Positions 25,580 to 34,073 of a stretch of DNA of 64,000 nt are shown here, in pieces. The position numbers and the translations under genes are program-made. Source of the DNA: a bacterium. Its GTDB lineage: Bacteria > UBP15 > UBA6099. Below the pieces are notes generated by a model. The model was given only the letters and a program-made list of their open reading frames with translations. It did not search any database and had not been told where the DNA came from. The stretch covers positions 35,003 to 99,002 of the forward strand of contig JAKQPS010000149.1 of the NCBI GenBank assembly GCA_029564595.1. The letters run 5' to 3'. The stretch's first letter is position 1. Each line of letters starts with the position of its first letter.

Positions 25580-27082
25580 CTATGTTTTCCTCTGTTTTTT
25601 TGCAGCCTTTACAGCCTCCGACCATGAACCGAAATGGCGATTTGCCGCGCCATATAAAGCCCCGTTGTCCGATTTCACAGCCTCGCTGTTAATCGCTTTG
25701 CCCTGTCGCATTCTGTCTTGAATGGTTTTTACAATTACATCCTTGTTCCAACGGCGCTTTTTGCGATGCTTCTCGTAGTTTATACACGCGGCTTCAACGG
25801 CCTTTTCCCACGTTCCGAAGATACGACTTGCCCCTCTGACAAGTCCGCCGTCGTCCTGGTGGACAGCACTGACGTTTATTTTTCTCCCTTCTTTGAGCCG
25901 GTTTCTTATAAACATTTTTACTTTTCTCTCATCCCATTGTCTGATCTTTCGGTAATCATCATAGTTTGTAATCCCCGCAGCGCGAACGGCTTTTTCCCAT
26001 CCTCCGAAAAAACGAACGGCCCACCAAAACAATCTACCGTGCTCCGCCGCGACTTTTCTGGAGATCAGGTCAGCGTCGCTTGCCTGCAATTGTTTGATGT
26101 TTTTCAACACACGTTCTTTTGTCCAAATCGGAATAAGGGTAATTTTCTCATAATCGATACCCGCCGCTTCAATCGCGCTTTTCCAATTTCCGAAGTGCTT
26201 TGTTCCCGCGTTCATTAATCCCATATCTTCTTCTCTTATTGCTTTCATATTGAGGTTTTTACCTTCTTTGTATCTCTTCCTTATGGCTTCCTTCACTTTT
26301 TCCCTGTTCCATTTACGCCCCGGTTCGGGGGCATGCTTTTCATAGTCAAATCCCGCCGCTTCGACCGCCTCTGTCCATGTGCCGAAATAAAGCCTCGCGG
26401 CCTGGTGCAATTTATTGTCATCACGCTGTACCGATAGGCTGTTGATAGCCTTTTCCTGAGAGGCCCGCTTCCTTATGGCACTGATTACTTTTTCCGCGCT
26501 CCATACAATGTGGGGTAAATGAGATTCGTAGTCTATCCCGGCGGCAAGCACCGCATTTTTCCATGAGCCGAACCATAATTGCGCCGCCCAGAACAATTTA
26601 CTGTGTTTTTCTTTCACCCGTCCGGCGCATAGATTCTCTCCCCTGGATTCCAAAAGACATATTTCCCTTTTAATCCTTCTTTCAGACCATGCCTGCGTCA
26701 TGCGAATTCTGTTGTAGTCATAACCCGCAGCTTCGACCGCCGCCTGCCACGTGCCAAAATGCCCCCTGGCAGCTCCTACTAACCCGTGGTCTTCTCTTTC
26801 AACTTCTTTGTACCACAGTCCTTTCTTTTCCCGTTTCCGTTCTTTTATAGCCTCCACGACCTTCTTCTTATTCCATTTTTTCTTTGCGGGATAATTGAGC
26901 GGAATACCGTTATCCTCGAATGCCCCGGGCCAACTACCATAGTAACGTTGAACCGCATGTACCAACCCAGGATCGTATTCAGCCACGCTTTTTTGTCTTA
27001 AGTCGGCTCCTCGTTTGTATAACGCCCACAACGCCGCTTTTACCGCCGTCTTGTTCCATGTTCTCTGGTGCGGCTTTCTCAT
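25580..27082 (-). CDS. Protein of eight tandem HNH-associated (homing endonuclease-type) repeats
   Basis: A 500-residue protein that consists almost entirely of eight repeats of about 61 residues. Each begins with Trp (WNKKKVVEAI, WSERRIKREI, WNREKVKEAIRKR...) and ends with a conserved FGSW/FGTW..AV.AAG.DY block. This is the 'homing endonuclease-associated repeat' (HNH_repeat), thought to be a Myb-like DNA-binding helix bundle. Normally a few such repeats flank an HNH nuclease, but here no HNH or other catalytic motif is seen. It is transcribed against the phage operon and is lower in G+C, which suggests separate acquisition. It probably binds DNA as an extended array; its role is unknown. 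Confidence 0.7.
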   Translation of the reverse strand: MRKPHQRTWNKTAVKAALWALYKRGADLRQKSVAEYDPGLVHAVQRYYGSWPGAFEDNGIPLNYPAKKKWNKKKVVEAIKERKREKKGLWYKEVEREDHGLVGAARGHFGTWQAAVEAAGYDYNRIRMTQAWSERRIKREICLLESRGENLCAGRVKEKHSKLFWAAQLWFGSWKNAVLAAGIDYESHLPHIVWSAEKVISAIRKRASQEKAINSLSVQRDDNKLHQAARLYFGTWTEAVEAAGFDYEKHAPEPGRKWNREKVKEAIRKRYKEGKNLNMKAIREEDMGLMNAGTKHFGNWKSAIEAAGIDYEKITLIPIWTKERVLKNIKQLQASDADLISRKVAAEHGRLFWWAVRFFGGWEKAVRAAGITNYDDYRKIRQWDERKVKMFIRNRLKEGRKINVSAVHQDDGGLVRGASRIFGTWEKAVEAACINYEKHRKKRRWNKDVIVKTIQDRMRQGKAINSEAVKSDNGALYGAANRHFGSWSEAVKAAKKQRKT

Positions 27083-27244
27083 GAAATAAACCTTGCGAGC
27101 GCCTTCCGGTGAATCTTCACAAACACAATCCCATTTATAAGAAATGATATTTCATTTTGTGGAAACACTTCAAGCTCGAAGACATAACGTGCTGAGGTTT
27201 GAGAAAAGCATTTCCGCGTCGCCGAAAGACTTTTTTAATTCAGC

Positions 27245-27273
27245 TTGACTTTAAAAAGATGTCATCGCTTAAT
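27245..27273 (+). promoter_or_regulatory. Possible promoter of the recombinase unit
   Basis: TTGACT (27245-27250), then 17 bases, then CTTAAT (27268-27273). The same CTTGACTTTAAAA string recurs at 52531, upstream of another accessory unit. The start of the recombinase gene is about 45 bases downstream. Confidence 0.4.
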
Positions 27274-27317
27274 CTGATCGCTTGGCTTCAGGCCGGGCAC
27301 ATCTGATGTGATTCGGG

Positions 27318-29405
27318 ATGTTTTCAGATGTGATAAAAACAGGCCGGAATCAGATGGTAAAACGAAATTTGAAATCAGTCTTGGGAACATCGCCCCGGAG
27401 GCAGCCGAGGGACGCGCGGACTGAAATGAGAGGGGGAAAGACCACGGACAAGAACAATGAAAACAGGATCACGGTGGCCGGGTACGTCCGCGTTCTGTGG
27501 GACGAAATCGTCGGGACAGCCGAACAGCAGATGGAGCGCATCAGGGACTTCGCCGCGGCGCACAACATGGATGTCGTCCGTTTTTACACGGATGACGCCG
27601 TGGAGACCACGAGCACGGGCGAATACGCCTGTGAGCAATTTGAAAGGATGCTGAGCGAAATCGAGGGCGGCTCGGCCGATTTTCAGTTGGTTCTCATCCA
27701 GGACAGGAGCCGCTGGGGCGTTTCACCCGACGGCGACGACGGCGAATACCTTGAATACATCTGTCGCCGCTCCGGCGTAGACGTCCTTTTCTGCTCGGGC
27801 GGCACAACGCGCAACAGGGATTATTACCCTACCGCCGAAGAGCAGTTGATGAGATTCGGAAGGCCCGCCGAAGAAGAACAACCCGCTGTGCGCGCCGCGA
27901 TGTACGTCCGGATGTCCACCGAGCACCAGCAGTATTCGACGGAAAATCAGATGGACAGGATGAAGGAATACGCCGCCGAGCGCAACATGGAAATCGCGCA
28001 CGTCTATTCCGATGAGGGGAAAAGCGGGCTTCGCATCGAGGGGCGCGACGCGCTCAAGCAGCTCATTCTCGACGTGGAAAACGGCAAGGCGGATTTCGAC
28101 GTCATCCTCGTTTATGACGTCAGCCGGTGGGGGCGTTTTCAGGACGCCGACGAGAGTGGCTATTACGAATACCTGTGCCGCAAAGCCGGAATCCGCGTGA
28201 TTTATTGCGCCGAACAGTTCACGAACGACGGCAGTCCCGTCGCCACGATAGTCAAAGGCGTCAAACGCGCCATGGCCGGGGAATACAGCCGCGAACTGTC
28301 GGAAAAGGTGTTCGACGGCCAGTGCCGCCTGATCCGGATGGGGTACCGTCAGGGCGGGCCCGCGGGCTACGGGCTGCGGCGGCTTCTGATTGATCAAACG
28401 GGCAAACCAAAGACCGAACTCGCCATCGGCGAGATGAAAAGCATCCAGACCGACCGCGTTATCCTCGTGCCGGGGCCCGACGGGGAAGTCGAAACCGTCA
28501 GGTGGATATACCGCCAGTTCGTGGAAGCCGGAAAATTTGAACGTGAAATTGCGGACATGCTCAACGCCCGGGGAATCAAGACGGATTTCGGAAGGAAATG
28601 GACCCGCGGCTCGGTGCAGCAGGTACTCACGAATGAAAAGTACATCGGAAACAACGTCTACAACCGGATCAGTTTCAAGCTAAAGATGATCCGGATAAAG
28701 AATCCCCCCGATCTGTGGGTGCGGGCGGACGGGGTCTTCAACTCGATTGTGGAACCGAGCCTTTTCTATCAGGCGCAGGGAATTATCACGGAGCGGGCGC
28801 GGAAATTCACCAATGAGGAACTCATAGAAAAACTCAAGGCGCTGTACAACAAGAACGGTTATCTTTCGGGTATCATCATAGACGAATGCGAGGATTTGCC
28901 CGGCAGCTCGGTATTTCAGCGCCGGTTCGGCAGCCTTATCCGCGCGTACCGGCTTGTCGGATACGAGCCCGACCGCGACTACGCCTACATAGAAATCAAC
29001 CGGTACCTGCGCCGCCTGCACCCGAAAGTGGTGGACAACATAGTCGGCCAGATGCGGGACCTGGGCGGAAGCGTGGAACGGGATGCAAACACCGACCTCG
29101 TGCGGGTGAACGCCGAGTTCACAGCCTCGCTCGTCATCTCGCGCTGTCTGCGAACCGACGCGGGTTCATACCGGTGGAACATCCGTATGGACGCCGGGCT
29201 GGCGCCGGATATCACGGTGGCCGCGCGGATGGACGGCGCGAACCGCCGCGTGCTCGATTATTATCTCCTCCCCACCATTGACATGGCGGAACCGAAAATC
29301 AGACTGGCCGAGGACAACGGCATCTACCTCGATATTTACCGCTTCGACGACCTTGAATACCTGTTCGGCATGGCGAAGCGGGCGAAACTGAAGGAGGCCG
29401 TATGA
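27318..29405 (+). CDS. Large serine recombinase with an extra inactive resolvase domain
   Basis: A protein of up to 695 residues (start uncertain: ATGs at 27318, 27354, 27426). Residues about 52-165 form a resolvase-like domain in which the catalytic serine position reads YVRVL. A second domain at about 190-310 has the intact YVRMSTEHQQ motif, DVSRWGR and ESGYYEYLCRKAGI. A recombinase domain follows (about 330-500, MLNARGIKTDFGRKWTRGSV), then a C-terminal segment with FGSLIRAYRLVGYEP, reminiscent of DNA-binding repeats. It should cut and exchange DNA at specific sites using the second domain's serine. It overlaps the next gene by 4 bases. Confidence 0.85.
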   Translation: MFSDVIKTGRNQMVKRNLKSVLGTSPRRQPRDARTEMRGGKTTDKNNENRITVAGYVRVLWDEIVGTAEQQMERIRDFAAAHNMDVVRFYTDDAVETTSTGEYACEQFERMLSEIEGGSADFQLVLIQDRSRWGVSPDGDDGEYLEYICRRSGVDVLFCSGGTTRNRDYYPTAEEQLMRFGRPAEEEQPAVRAAMYVRMSTEHQQYSTENQMDRMKEYAAERNMEIAHVYSDEGKSGLRIEGRDALKQLILDVENGKADFDVILVYDVSRWGRFQDADESGYYEYLCRKAGIRVIYCAEQFTNDGSPVATIVKGVKRAMAGEYSRELSEKVFDGQCRLIRMGYRQGGPAGYGLRRLLIDQTGKPKTELAIGEMKSIQTDRVILVPGPDGEVETVRWIYRQFVEAGKFEREIADMLNARGIKTDFGRKWTRGSVQQVLTNEKYIGNNVYNRISFKLKMIRIKNPPDLWVRADGVFNSIVEPSLFYQAQGIITERARKFTNEELIEKLKALYNKNGYLSGIIIDECEDLPGSSVFQRRFGSLIRAYRLVGYEPDRDYAYIEINRYLRRLHPKVVDNIVGQMRDLGGSVERDANTDLVRVNAEFTASLVISRCLRTDAGSYRWNIRMDAGLAPDITVAARMDGANRRVLDYYLLPTIDMAEPKIRLAEDNGIYLDIYRFDDLEYLFGMAKRAKLKEAV

Positions 29406-30283
29406 AAGAAGATGAACCGAAGATAGAAATGATCCCAGTGGATAAAATCCGCATCATCAATCCGCGGGTGAGAGGCAAGAAGAAGTTCGACGAGATCATC
29501 GCCAGCATATCGGAAGTCGGACTGAAACGCCCCATCAAGGTGAGCCGCCGACCGGAGAACAAAGACGACGACGGCTATGACCTCGTCTGCGGCCAGGGGC
29601 GGCTCGAGGCGAGCATCTTTCTCGGGGACAAAGAAGTGCCCGCAATCGTCACCACGGTGTCGCGTGAGGAGCGGCTGCTCATGAGCCTCGTCGAAAACAT
29701 CGCCCGTCGCAATCCCACAACTATGGAGCATGTAAAACAAATCGCGTATCTCAGGGATGAAGGCGGATACAGCGCGTCGCAGATAGCGAAAAAGATCGGC
29801 ATGGGGAAATCTCATGTGATCGGGCTGCTTCAACTCCACGATCACGGGGAATCGAGGCTGCTCAAAGAGGTGGAATGGGGCCGCATCTCGTTGCATGTCG
29901 CGGTGCTGATTGCGTCCGCCCAAGACGAGGAAGTGCAGAAAGCGCTCACGGAAGCCTTCGAGAAAAAGGAAATCAAGGCGAAAGATGTGATCCGCGCGAA
30001 GAGGGCTTTGGAGAGAAGAAAATTATTCGGAAAATCCTTCTCGTCTCCGAGGCTCGGGAAAAAGAAAAAGAAGCCGACATCAGAGGATGTGATTCGGGCT
30101 TACAATCAGGAAGCGCAAAAACAACGGCACCTGCTCAAAAAAGCAAAACTGTGTGAAACGCGGCTTGTTTTCGTTACGAATGCGCTCCACATGCTTCTTA
30201 AAAACGAGAATTTCGTAAATCTTCTCCGGGCGGAAAAGCTGGACACACTGCCTCAATATATCGAGAAAAAAATGGGAAGGTGA
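29402..30283 (+). CDS. ParB-like partition / nuclease-domain protein
   Basis: A 293-residue protein. The N-terminal ParB box is visible: IPVDKIRIINPRVRGKKKFD, then LVCGQGRLEASIFLG and SLVENIARRNPTTMEHVKQI. A helix-turn-helix follows (YSASQIAKKIGMGKSHVIGL). ParB proteins bind DNA sites and use CTP to slide as clamps; related proteins also regulate genes or mobile elements. It overlaps the recombinase by 4 bases and is followed at 7 bases by a second family member, so the three are probably one operon. No ParA ATPase is present, which argues against simple plasmid partition. Confidence 0.8.
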   Translation: MKEDEPKIEMIPVDKIRIINPRVRGKKKFDEIIASISEVGLKRPIKVSRRPENKDDDGYDLVCGQGRLEASIFLGDKEVPAIVTTVSREERLLMSLVENIARRNPTTMEHVKQIAYLRDEGGYSASQIAKKIGMGKSHVIGLLQLHDHGESRLLKEVEWGRISLHVAVLIASAQDEEVQKALTEAFEKKEIKAKDVIRAKRALERRKLFGKSFSSPRLGKKKKKPTSEDVIRAYNQEAQKQRHLLKKAKLCETRLVFVTNALHMLLKNENFVNLLRAEKLDTLPQYIEKKMGR

Positions 30284-30289
30284 TGCCGG

Positions 30290-31174
30290 ATGGGAAAAAT
30301 TGGATTTGAAATGGAGGGGAAAAAGATTCCCCTCGACCGGATAATCCCCATCAAACAAGTAAGCAGCCAGATACGCGGCAGCACGAAGTACAGGACGATA
30401 AAGGCCTCGATTCAGGAGGTCGGAATAATCGAGCCGCCTGTCGTCAGCCGCATGAAAAAAGAAAGCGGCGAGCCCCAGCGGTACATACTCCTTGACGGGC
30501 ACGTGAGGATCGATGTTCTCAAAGAGCTCGGCCACACCGAGGTCTTTTGCCTCATATCCACCGACGACGAACCCCACACGTACAATTACAGCGTCAATCG
30601 GATTTCCCCGATTCAGGAGCATTTCATGATGATTCGGGCAATCGAAAACGGCGTGAGCGAAGAGACAATCGCCCGCTCTTTGTGCGTGGACATGGCCTTC
30701 ATCCGCCAGAAGAGGAACATGCTCGACGGCATCTGTCCCGAGGCCGTGGAACTGCTCAAGGAAAAGATGATCGCGCCGGCGACTCTGCGGCTCTTTAAAA
30801 AAGTCAAACCCATCCGTCAGATCGAAATGGCCGAGATGATGAACATGGTGGGCAATTTCTCAAGACCGTATGCCATGGCGCTGATCGCTTCCACGCGGAA
30901 AGACCTGTTCCTGGACGCCGAATACAAAAAGGAAAGCACCGGGGTAAAGCCCGAGGACATCGCCCGCATGGAGCGCGAAATGGAAGTGCTGGAGAAAGAC
31001 ATAAAACTTGTCGAGGAATCCTACGGTAAAAATGTTCTCAATCTCGTCCTGGCGCGGGGCTATCTCGCAAAACTGCTCGATAACGCTAAAGTCGTCCGGT
31101 TCTTGTCAAATAAATACGCTGATATTCTCGACGAGTTTCAGAAGATCGTTGAAGCAACGTCTCTGGAGACGTGA
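30290..31174 (+). CDS. Second ParB/RepB-like protein
   Basis: A 294-residue protein with a divergent ParB box (IPLDRIIPIKQVSSQIRGST, YILLDGHVRIDVLKELG) and a RepB-type C-terminal half (CPEAVELLKEKMIAPATLR, RQIEMAEMMNMVGNFSRPYA), which in Rhizobium RepB is associated with DNA binding. It lies seven bases after the first ParB-like gene. Serine recombinase plus two ParB-like genes is a grouping I recall from proteobacterial annotations, but no mechanism is established for it. Confidence 0.78.
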   Translation: MGKIGFEMEGKKIPLDRIIPIKQVSSQIRGSTKYRTIKASIQEVGIIEPPVVSRMKKESGEPQRYILLDGHVRIDVLKELGHTEVFCLISTDDEPHTYNYSVNRISPIQEHFMMIRAIENGVSEETIARSLCVDMAFIRQKRNMLDGICPEAVELLKEKMIAPATLRLFKKVKPIRQIEMAEMMNMVGNFSRPYAMALIASTRKDLFLDAEYKKESTGVKPEDIARMEREMEVLEKDIKLVEESYGKNVLNLVLARGYLAKLLDNAKVVRFLSNKYADILDEFQKIVEATSLET

Positions 31175-31194
31175 AACGCCGCCGCCGGAAAAAC

Positions 31195-31223
31195 TTGACT
31201 TCATTTTGATGTGGCCGCTGAAT
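31195..31223 (+). promoter_or_regulatory. Possible promoter for the small-protein unit
   Basis: TTGACT (31195-31200), 17 bases, CTGAAT (31218-31223), starting 20 bases after the RepB-like gene and 34 bases before the next ATG. Same layout as the element at 27245, but the -10 is weak. Confidence 0.35.
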
Positions 31224-31256
31224 ATCGGGGATGCCGGGCCGGGAGAAAATGACACC

Positions 31257-31481
31257 ATGAGAATCCGCGTCAAGTTCGGAAGGAACATCTATCAAAACGA
31301 ATTTACCTGCTCGCACTGCGGCCGGAAATTCAGCGGCGGCGGTCTGTTTTTAAGAATCGAATATTCCGGCTCTATTGTGGATATACCGCTCTGCTCCGCA
31401 TGTGTTGAAGAAACCGCGCTCTTCGAGGGATGCATCGCGCTCGACCGGCATCGCGTGGCTCATCCGATTGGGCGCGCTTGA
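31257..31481 (+). CDS. Small zinc-ribbon protein
   Basis: A 74-residue protein. The ATG at 31257 is selected because GGGAGA precedes it, although the frame is open further upstream through the end of the RepB-like gene. Two CxxC pairs, CSHCG and CSAC, separated by about 28 residues form a probable zinc ribbon (LFLRIEYSGSIVDIPLCSAC). Such small proteins can bind nucleic acid or protein partners. No family is assigned. Confidence 0.6.
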   Translation: MRIRVKFGRNIYQNEFTCSHCGRKFSGGGLFLRIEYSGSIVDIPLCSACVEETALFEGCIALDRHRVAHPIGRA

Positions 31482-31500
31482 TTGTGGGAGGTACGATCAG

Positions 31501-31737
31501 ATGACGGAAGATGACGAAGATTTGGGCGCAAGGATCGAATCTGGGAACTTCCTTTCCGTGACGGTTGAGTTCCGGCTCCGGGGCCTTCTGACGACGGATG
31601 AGATGAACGACGCGTTCCTCATGGAACGGGCCGAATGGGTCAGATACATGAGGGAAAAAGCCGGTCTCGAGCCGAAGCCGGGAAAAGAGAATGTTGAGCC
31701 GGTGAAAAAACGCCGAAAACAACCGCGATACGTTTAA
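31501..31737 (+). CDS. Small helical protein, paralog of the protein at 33416
   Basis: A 78-residue protein with the ATG placed after GGAGGTACGATCAG. It resembles the product at 33416 along its central 45 residues: here RLRGLLTTDEMNDAFLMERA followed by EWVRYMREKAG; there QRLGVLSKDDIRKAMGMKRS followed by DWISFMKKKAG. It ends in a basic KKRRKQPRYV. The pattern looks like a small helix-turn-helix. The two paralogs lie on either side of the amidoligase gene. Confidence 0.55.
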   Translation: MTEDDEDLGARIESGNFLSVTVEFRLRGLLTTDEMNDAFLMERAEWVRYMREKAGLEPKPGKENVEPVKKRRKQPRYV

Positions 31738-31913
31738 GATATGCTAAAATAGGCTATAATAGCGATTAAGATTGTAATTCTCCGTTATTCTAATTATTTC
31801 AACATCTTTCTTTCAAAATCGGCTTGACTTAACCCGCCCCCGGCTTAACCTGTGTGTGGAATTAAAAAACGGCGCAATCAAAGGGATTTTTGCGGAAACG
31901 GAGGCGGAAAAAC
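31738..31913. promoter_or_regulatory. Intergenic region before the amidoligase cassette
   Basis: No gene is seen here. It holds TTGACTTAACC (31824-31834) with a second CTTAACC 12 bases further, so a CTTAACC direct repeat within a promoter-like stretch. A ribosome site GGAGGCGG lies just before 31914. A promoter is plausible but no good -10 is visible. Confidence 0.3.
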
Positions 31914-32828
31914 ATGGATTTAAAAAACATCAGATTCGGCACGGAGCTCGAGGTCATCCGGATAACGCGCGAGACTGCGGCGCGCGCCATCCAGTCGGTG
32001 GTCGGCGGCGAGGTTCGACACGTTGGCGTTCCGAGCAATTTCGACCCGTGGGAGGTCACAGACAGGCGCGGCCGCATCTGGAAGGTTGTCGCGGATGCGT
32101 CGCTCTCTTCAGTGCCCTTCAATCTGCGGGCGGAAATTGTTTCTCCGATCCTGGAATATTCGGATATTCAGGAGTTGCAGGACATTGTCCGCGCGGTGAG
32201 AGAAGCGGGAGGGAAAGCTGATGAACTTTGTGGCCAGCATGTTCACATAGATGCCGCGCCGTTTGACGCCAAGTCCCTATCGAATCTCGTAAAGATTGTT
32301 TACAAGCAGGAAGACCTGATCGTAAAAGCCCTCGATATAGCACCGCACAGGCTGGCGCGGTACACAAAAAAATTGCCCGCTGAAATCATCGAGAAAATCA
32401 ACAAGACGCGACCGAGAACAAAAGACGACCTCAATCGAATCTGGTACGGATACTACAACGCGAATCCGGTGCATTATTCCCCGGAACGCTACTTTGGGTT
32501 ATCGCTACATAATGTTTGGTATCGCAATACTGTCGAGTTCCGATGGTTCAAGATGCGCGGGCCGAAAGGCGGATTGCATGCCGGGCAGGTGAAAGCGTAC
32601 ATCCAGTTCTGTCTCGCGCTCGGCGCGAAGGCCATCAACAACCGCGCGGCGAGCAGCCGCAAACGGACGGTCAATCCCATCAGCAGCAAGTACGACTTCC
32701 GTGTATTCCTGCTCGGACTTTCGCTTTCCGGAGACGAGTTCAAAACGGCTCGTCAGCACCTGCTCGCCAACCTCGAGGGAGACAGCGCATTCAAGAACGG
32801 ACGCCCGCAGACGGAACAGGCGGCGTGA
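31914..32828 (+). CDS. Amidoligase (COOH-NH2 ligase, Amidoligase_2 family)
   Basis: A 304-residue protein behind GGAGGCGG. It begins IRFGTELEV, the metal/ATP-binding glutamate motif of the glutamine synthetase-like amidoligases. It also has CGQHVHIDAAPFD, a histidine strand usual in this family, and NTVEFRWFKMRG near residue 200. These enzymes use ATP to form amide bonds, typically attaching amines or amino acids to carboxylates of peptides. The neighbours, a class II amidotransferase-like and a gamma-glutamylcyclotransferase gene, match the amidoligase neighbourhoods described by Iyer and colleagues (2009). The substrate is unknown. Confidence 0.82.
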   Translation: MDLKNIRFGTELEVIRITRETAARAIQSVVGGEVRHVGVPSNFDPWEVTDRRGRIWKVVADASLSSVPFNLRAEIVSPILEYSDIQELQDIVRAVREAGGKADELCGQHVHIDAAPFDAKSLSNLVKIVYKQEDLIVKALDIAPHRLARYTKKLPAEIIEKINKTRPRTKDDLNRIWYGYYNANPVHYSPERYFGLSLHNVWYRNTVEFRWFKMRGPKGGLHAGQVKAYIQFCLALGAKAINNRAASSRKRTVNPISSKYDFRVFLLGLSLSGDEFKTARQHLLANLEGDSAFKNGRPQTEQAA

Positions 32829-32834
32829 CGCGCG

Positions 32835-33197
32835 ATGAACGACACAATGAAATGGAACATCACGAAGGGATTCCTGAGCGGCGTCATCATACTTCTCGAA
32901 GAGGACGACCGGCGGGGGCTGCTCGATTACGACGAGATGATGATTGAACTCAAAGAGCTTGGGGCGTACTCGCTCACACACGCGGACGTCCTCTATTCGG
33001 CGAAGGGACTGCGGCTTCTTTCCCTCGCGGCTTTTTTCGGCATGCCGTTCGCAGGCGATGAATTTGATTTCTCGCGGAACGCATGGCGACGCGACAAGTT
33101 GTCGGCTCGCTCTCTGGAATACCGGCCGACAGGCGACATCTCAAAGTGGTTTTCGGAAGGAAGTGGTAACAATGCGGATTATTCTGCGGGACGGTGA
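32835..33197 (+). CDS. Unknown helical protein of the amidoligase cassette
   Basis: A 120-residue protein that begins six bases after the amidoligase stop, so it is probably in the same operon. Charged and helical (LLEEDDRRGLLDYDEMMIEL), with RLLSLAAFFGMPFAGDEFDF in the middle. No signal peptide, span or motif is recognised. Its end overlaps the next gene by 26 bases. Confidence 0.5.
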   Translation: MNDTMKWNITKGFLSGVIILLEEDDRRGLLDYDEMMIELKELGAYSLTHADVLYSAKGLRLLSLAAFFGMPFAGDEFDFSRNAWRRDKLSARSLEYRPTGDISKWFSEGSGNNADYSAGR

Positions 33198-33414
33198 AAA
33201 GTTCAGCGGCTCGCCGCTGAAAATCGTGACCCTGATGAAAGGCTCGACGATTTTCTCGGACGTAAAAACCATCCGCGAGTACGTGGACATGGTGCTTCGC
33301 AACGCGAAGATGGTAGAGAACATCGAGCTGATGGTCAAGGGAAACACGGACGATGAACTTGCGCGGTCGCTCGTTGGCGAGCTCATCGCACACGGGCTTG
33401 CAACGGAGGTATGA
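33172..33414 (+). CDS. Unknown small protein of the amidoligase cassette
   Basis: An 80-residue protein. The ATG at 33172 follows GGAAGGAAGTGG, and the start overlaps the previous gene. A two-strand start (MRIILRDGEKFSGSPLKIV) is followed by a helical part (TIREYVDMVLRNAKMVENIE) and TDDELARSLVGELI. No known family. Confidence 0.5.
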   Translation: MRIILRDGEKFSGSPLKIVTLMKGSTIFSDVKTIREYVDMVLRNAKMVENIELMVKGNTDDELARSLVGELIAHGLATEV

Positions 33415-33415
33415 G

Positions 33416-33628
33416 ATGGAAGACCCTGTGAAAAAGGTGGTGGCTTTTATTGAGCAAGAGAATTGCTTCGCAGTGCTTGGGCAACTCCAGCGGCTCGGCG
33501 TTCTGTCAAAGGATGACATCCGAAAGGCGATGGGGATGAAGCGATCCGACTGGATTTCCTTTATGAAGAAGAAAGCCGGAATCGCCGGGCCGGACATCAA
33601 TGTGGAGGGGGGTCGGAATGTCGAATAA
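33416..33628 (+). CDS. Small helical protein, paralog of the protein at 31501
   Basis: A 70-residue protein starting almost at the previous stop (GAGGTATGAG region). Its core QRLGVLSKDDIRKAMGMKRS, then DWISFMKKKAG, aligns with the product at 31501. It overlaps the start of the following gene (33618). It may be a small DNA- or protein-binding helix bundle, and the duplication suggests it matters to the cassette. Confidence 0.55.
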   Translation: MEDPVKKVVAFIEQENCFAVLGQLQRLGVLSKDDIRKAMGMKRSDWISFMKKKAGIAGPDINVEGGRNVE

Positions 33629-34061
33629 GAAAAAACGGAAGGCGGCGCGTAAGCGTCGGGACCTGAAAAAGGATTTTAATCCGATTATCACAATCAACGA
33701 GCCTGACGAGTGTCTCTACGTCATTGCTGATTTCTCGTTGCCGGATAGCAATGTCATCCGCCGCATCATGTCGAAGCGACTGAAAGCAACCGGCAACGTT
33801 ACCGCCGTAACTTATACGGGTGTCGTCGGGCCGGATCGCACCTGCCATTCGAAGAAAAACGTTCTCACAATGGAAAATGTCCCGCAGGAGAAGTTCTGGA
33901 TGTCCGTTCGCCTGCTGGAACAATTGTATCGACTGCGGGGCGGCACGTCTGAAATCCGCAACTATAACGGCCTGACGGTGCGGGAAGCGGCGGAACGGAT
34001 GAAGATGTTGAATAGCGCGCTTGTGTGGACTGGAGACGAGTGCGACAGGATAAATTTGTAA
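33618..34061 (+). CDS. Unknown basic protein of the amidoligase cassette
   Basis: A 147-residue protein; the ATG at 33618 follows GGAGGGGGGTCGG. It begins with a very basic helix (SNKKKRKAARKRRDLKKD) that could bind RNA or DNA, then a beta-like CLYVIADFSLPDSNV and a helix with EKFWMSVRLLEQLYRLRGG. Its place between the small proteins and the amidotransferase-like gene suggests a shared pathway. No family is recognised. Confidence 0.5.
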   Translation: MSNKKKRKAARKRRDLKKDFNPIITINEPDECLYVIADFSLPDSNVIRRIMSKRLKATGNVTAVTYTGVVGPDRTCHSKKNVLTMENVPQEKFWMSVRLLEQLYRLRGGTSEIRNYNGLTVREAAERMKMLNSALVWTGDECDRINL

Positions 34062-34073
34062 GGAGTGAATGGG

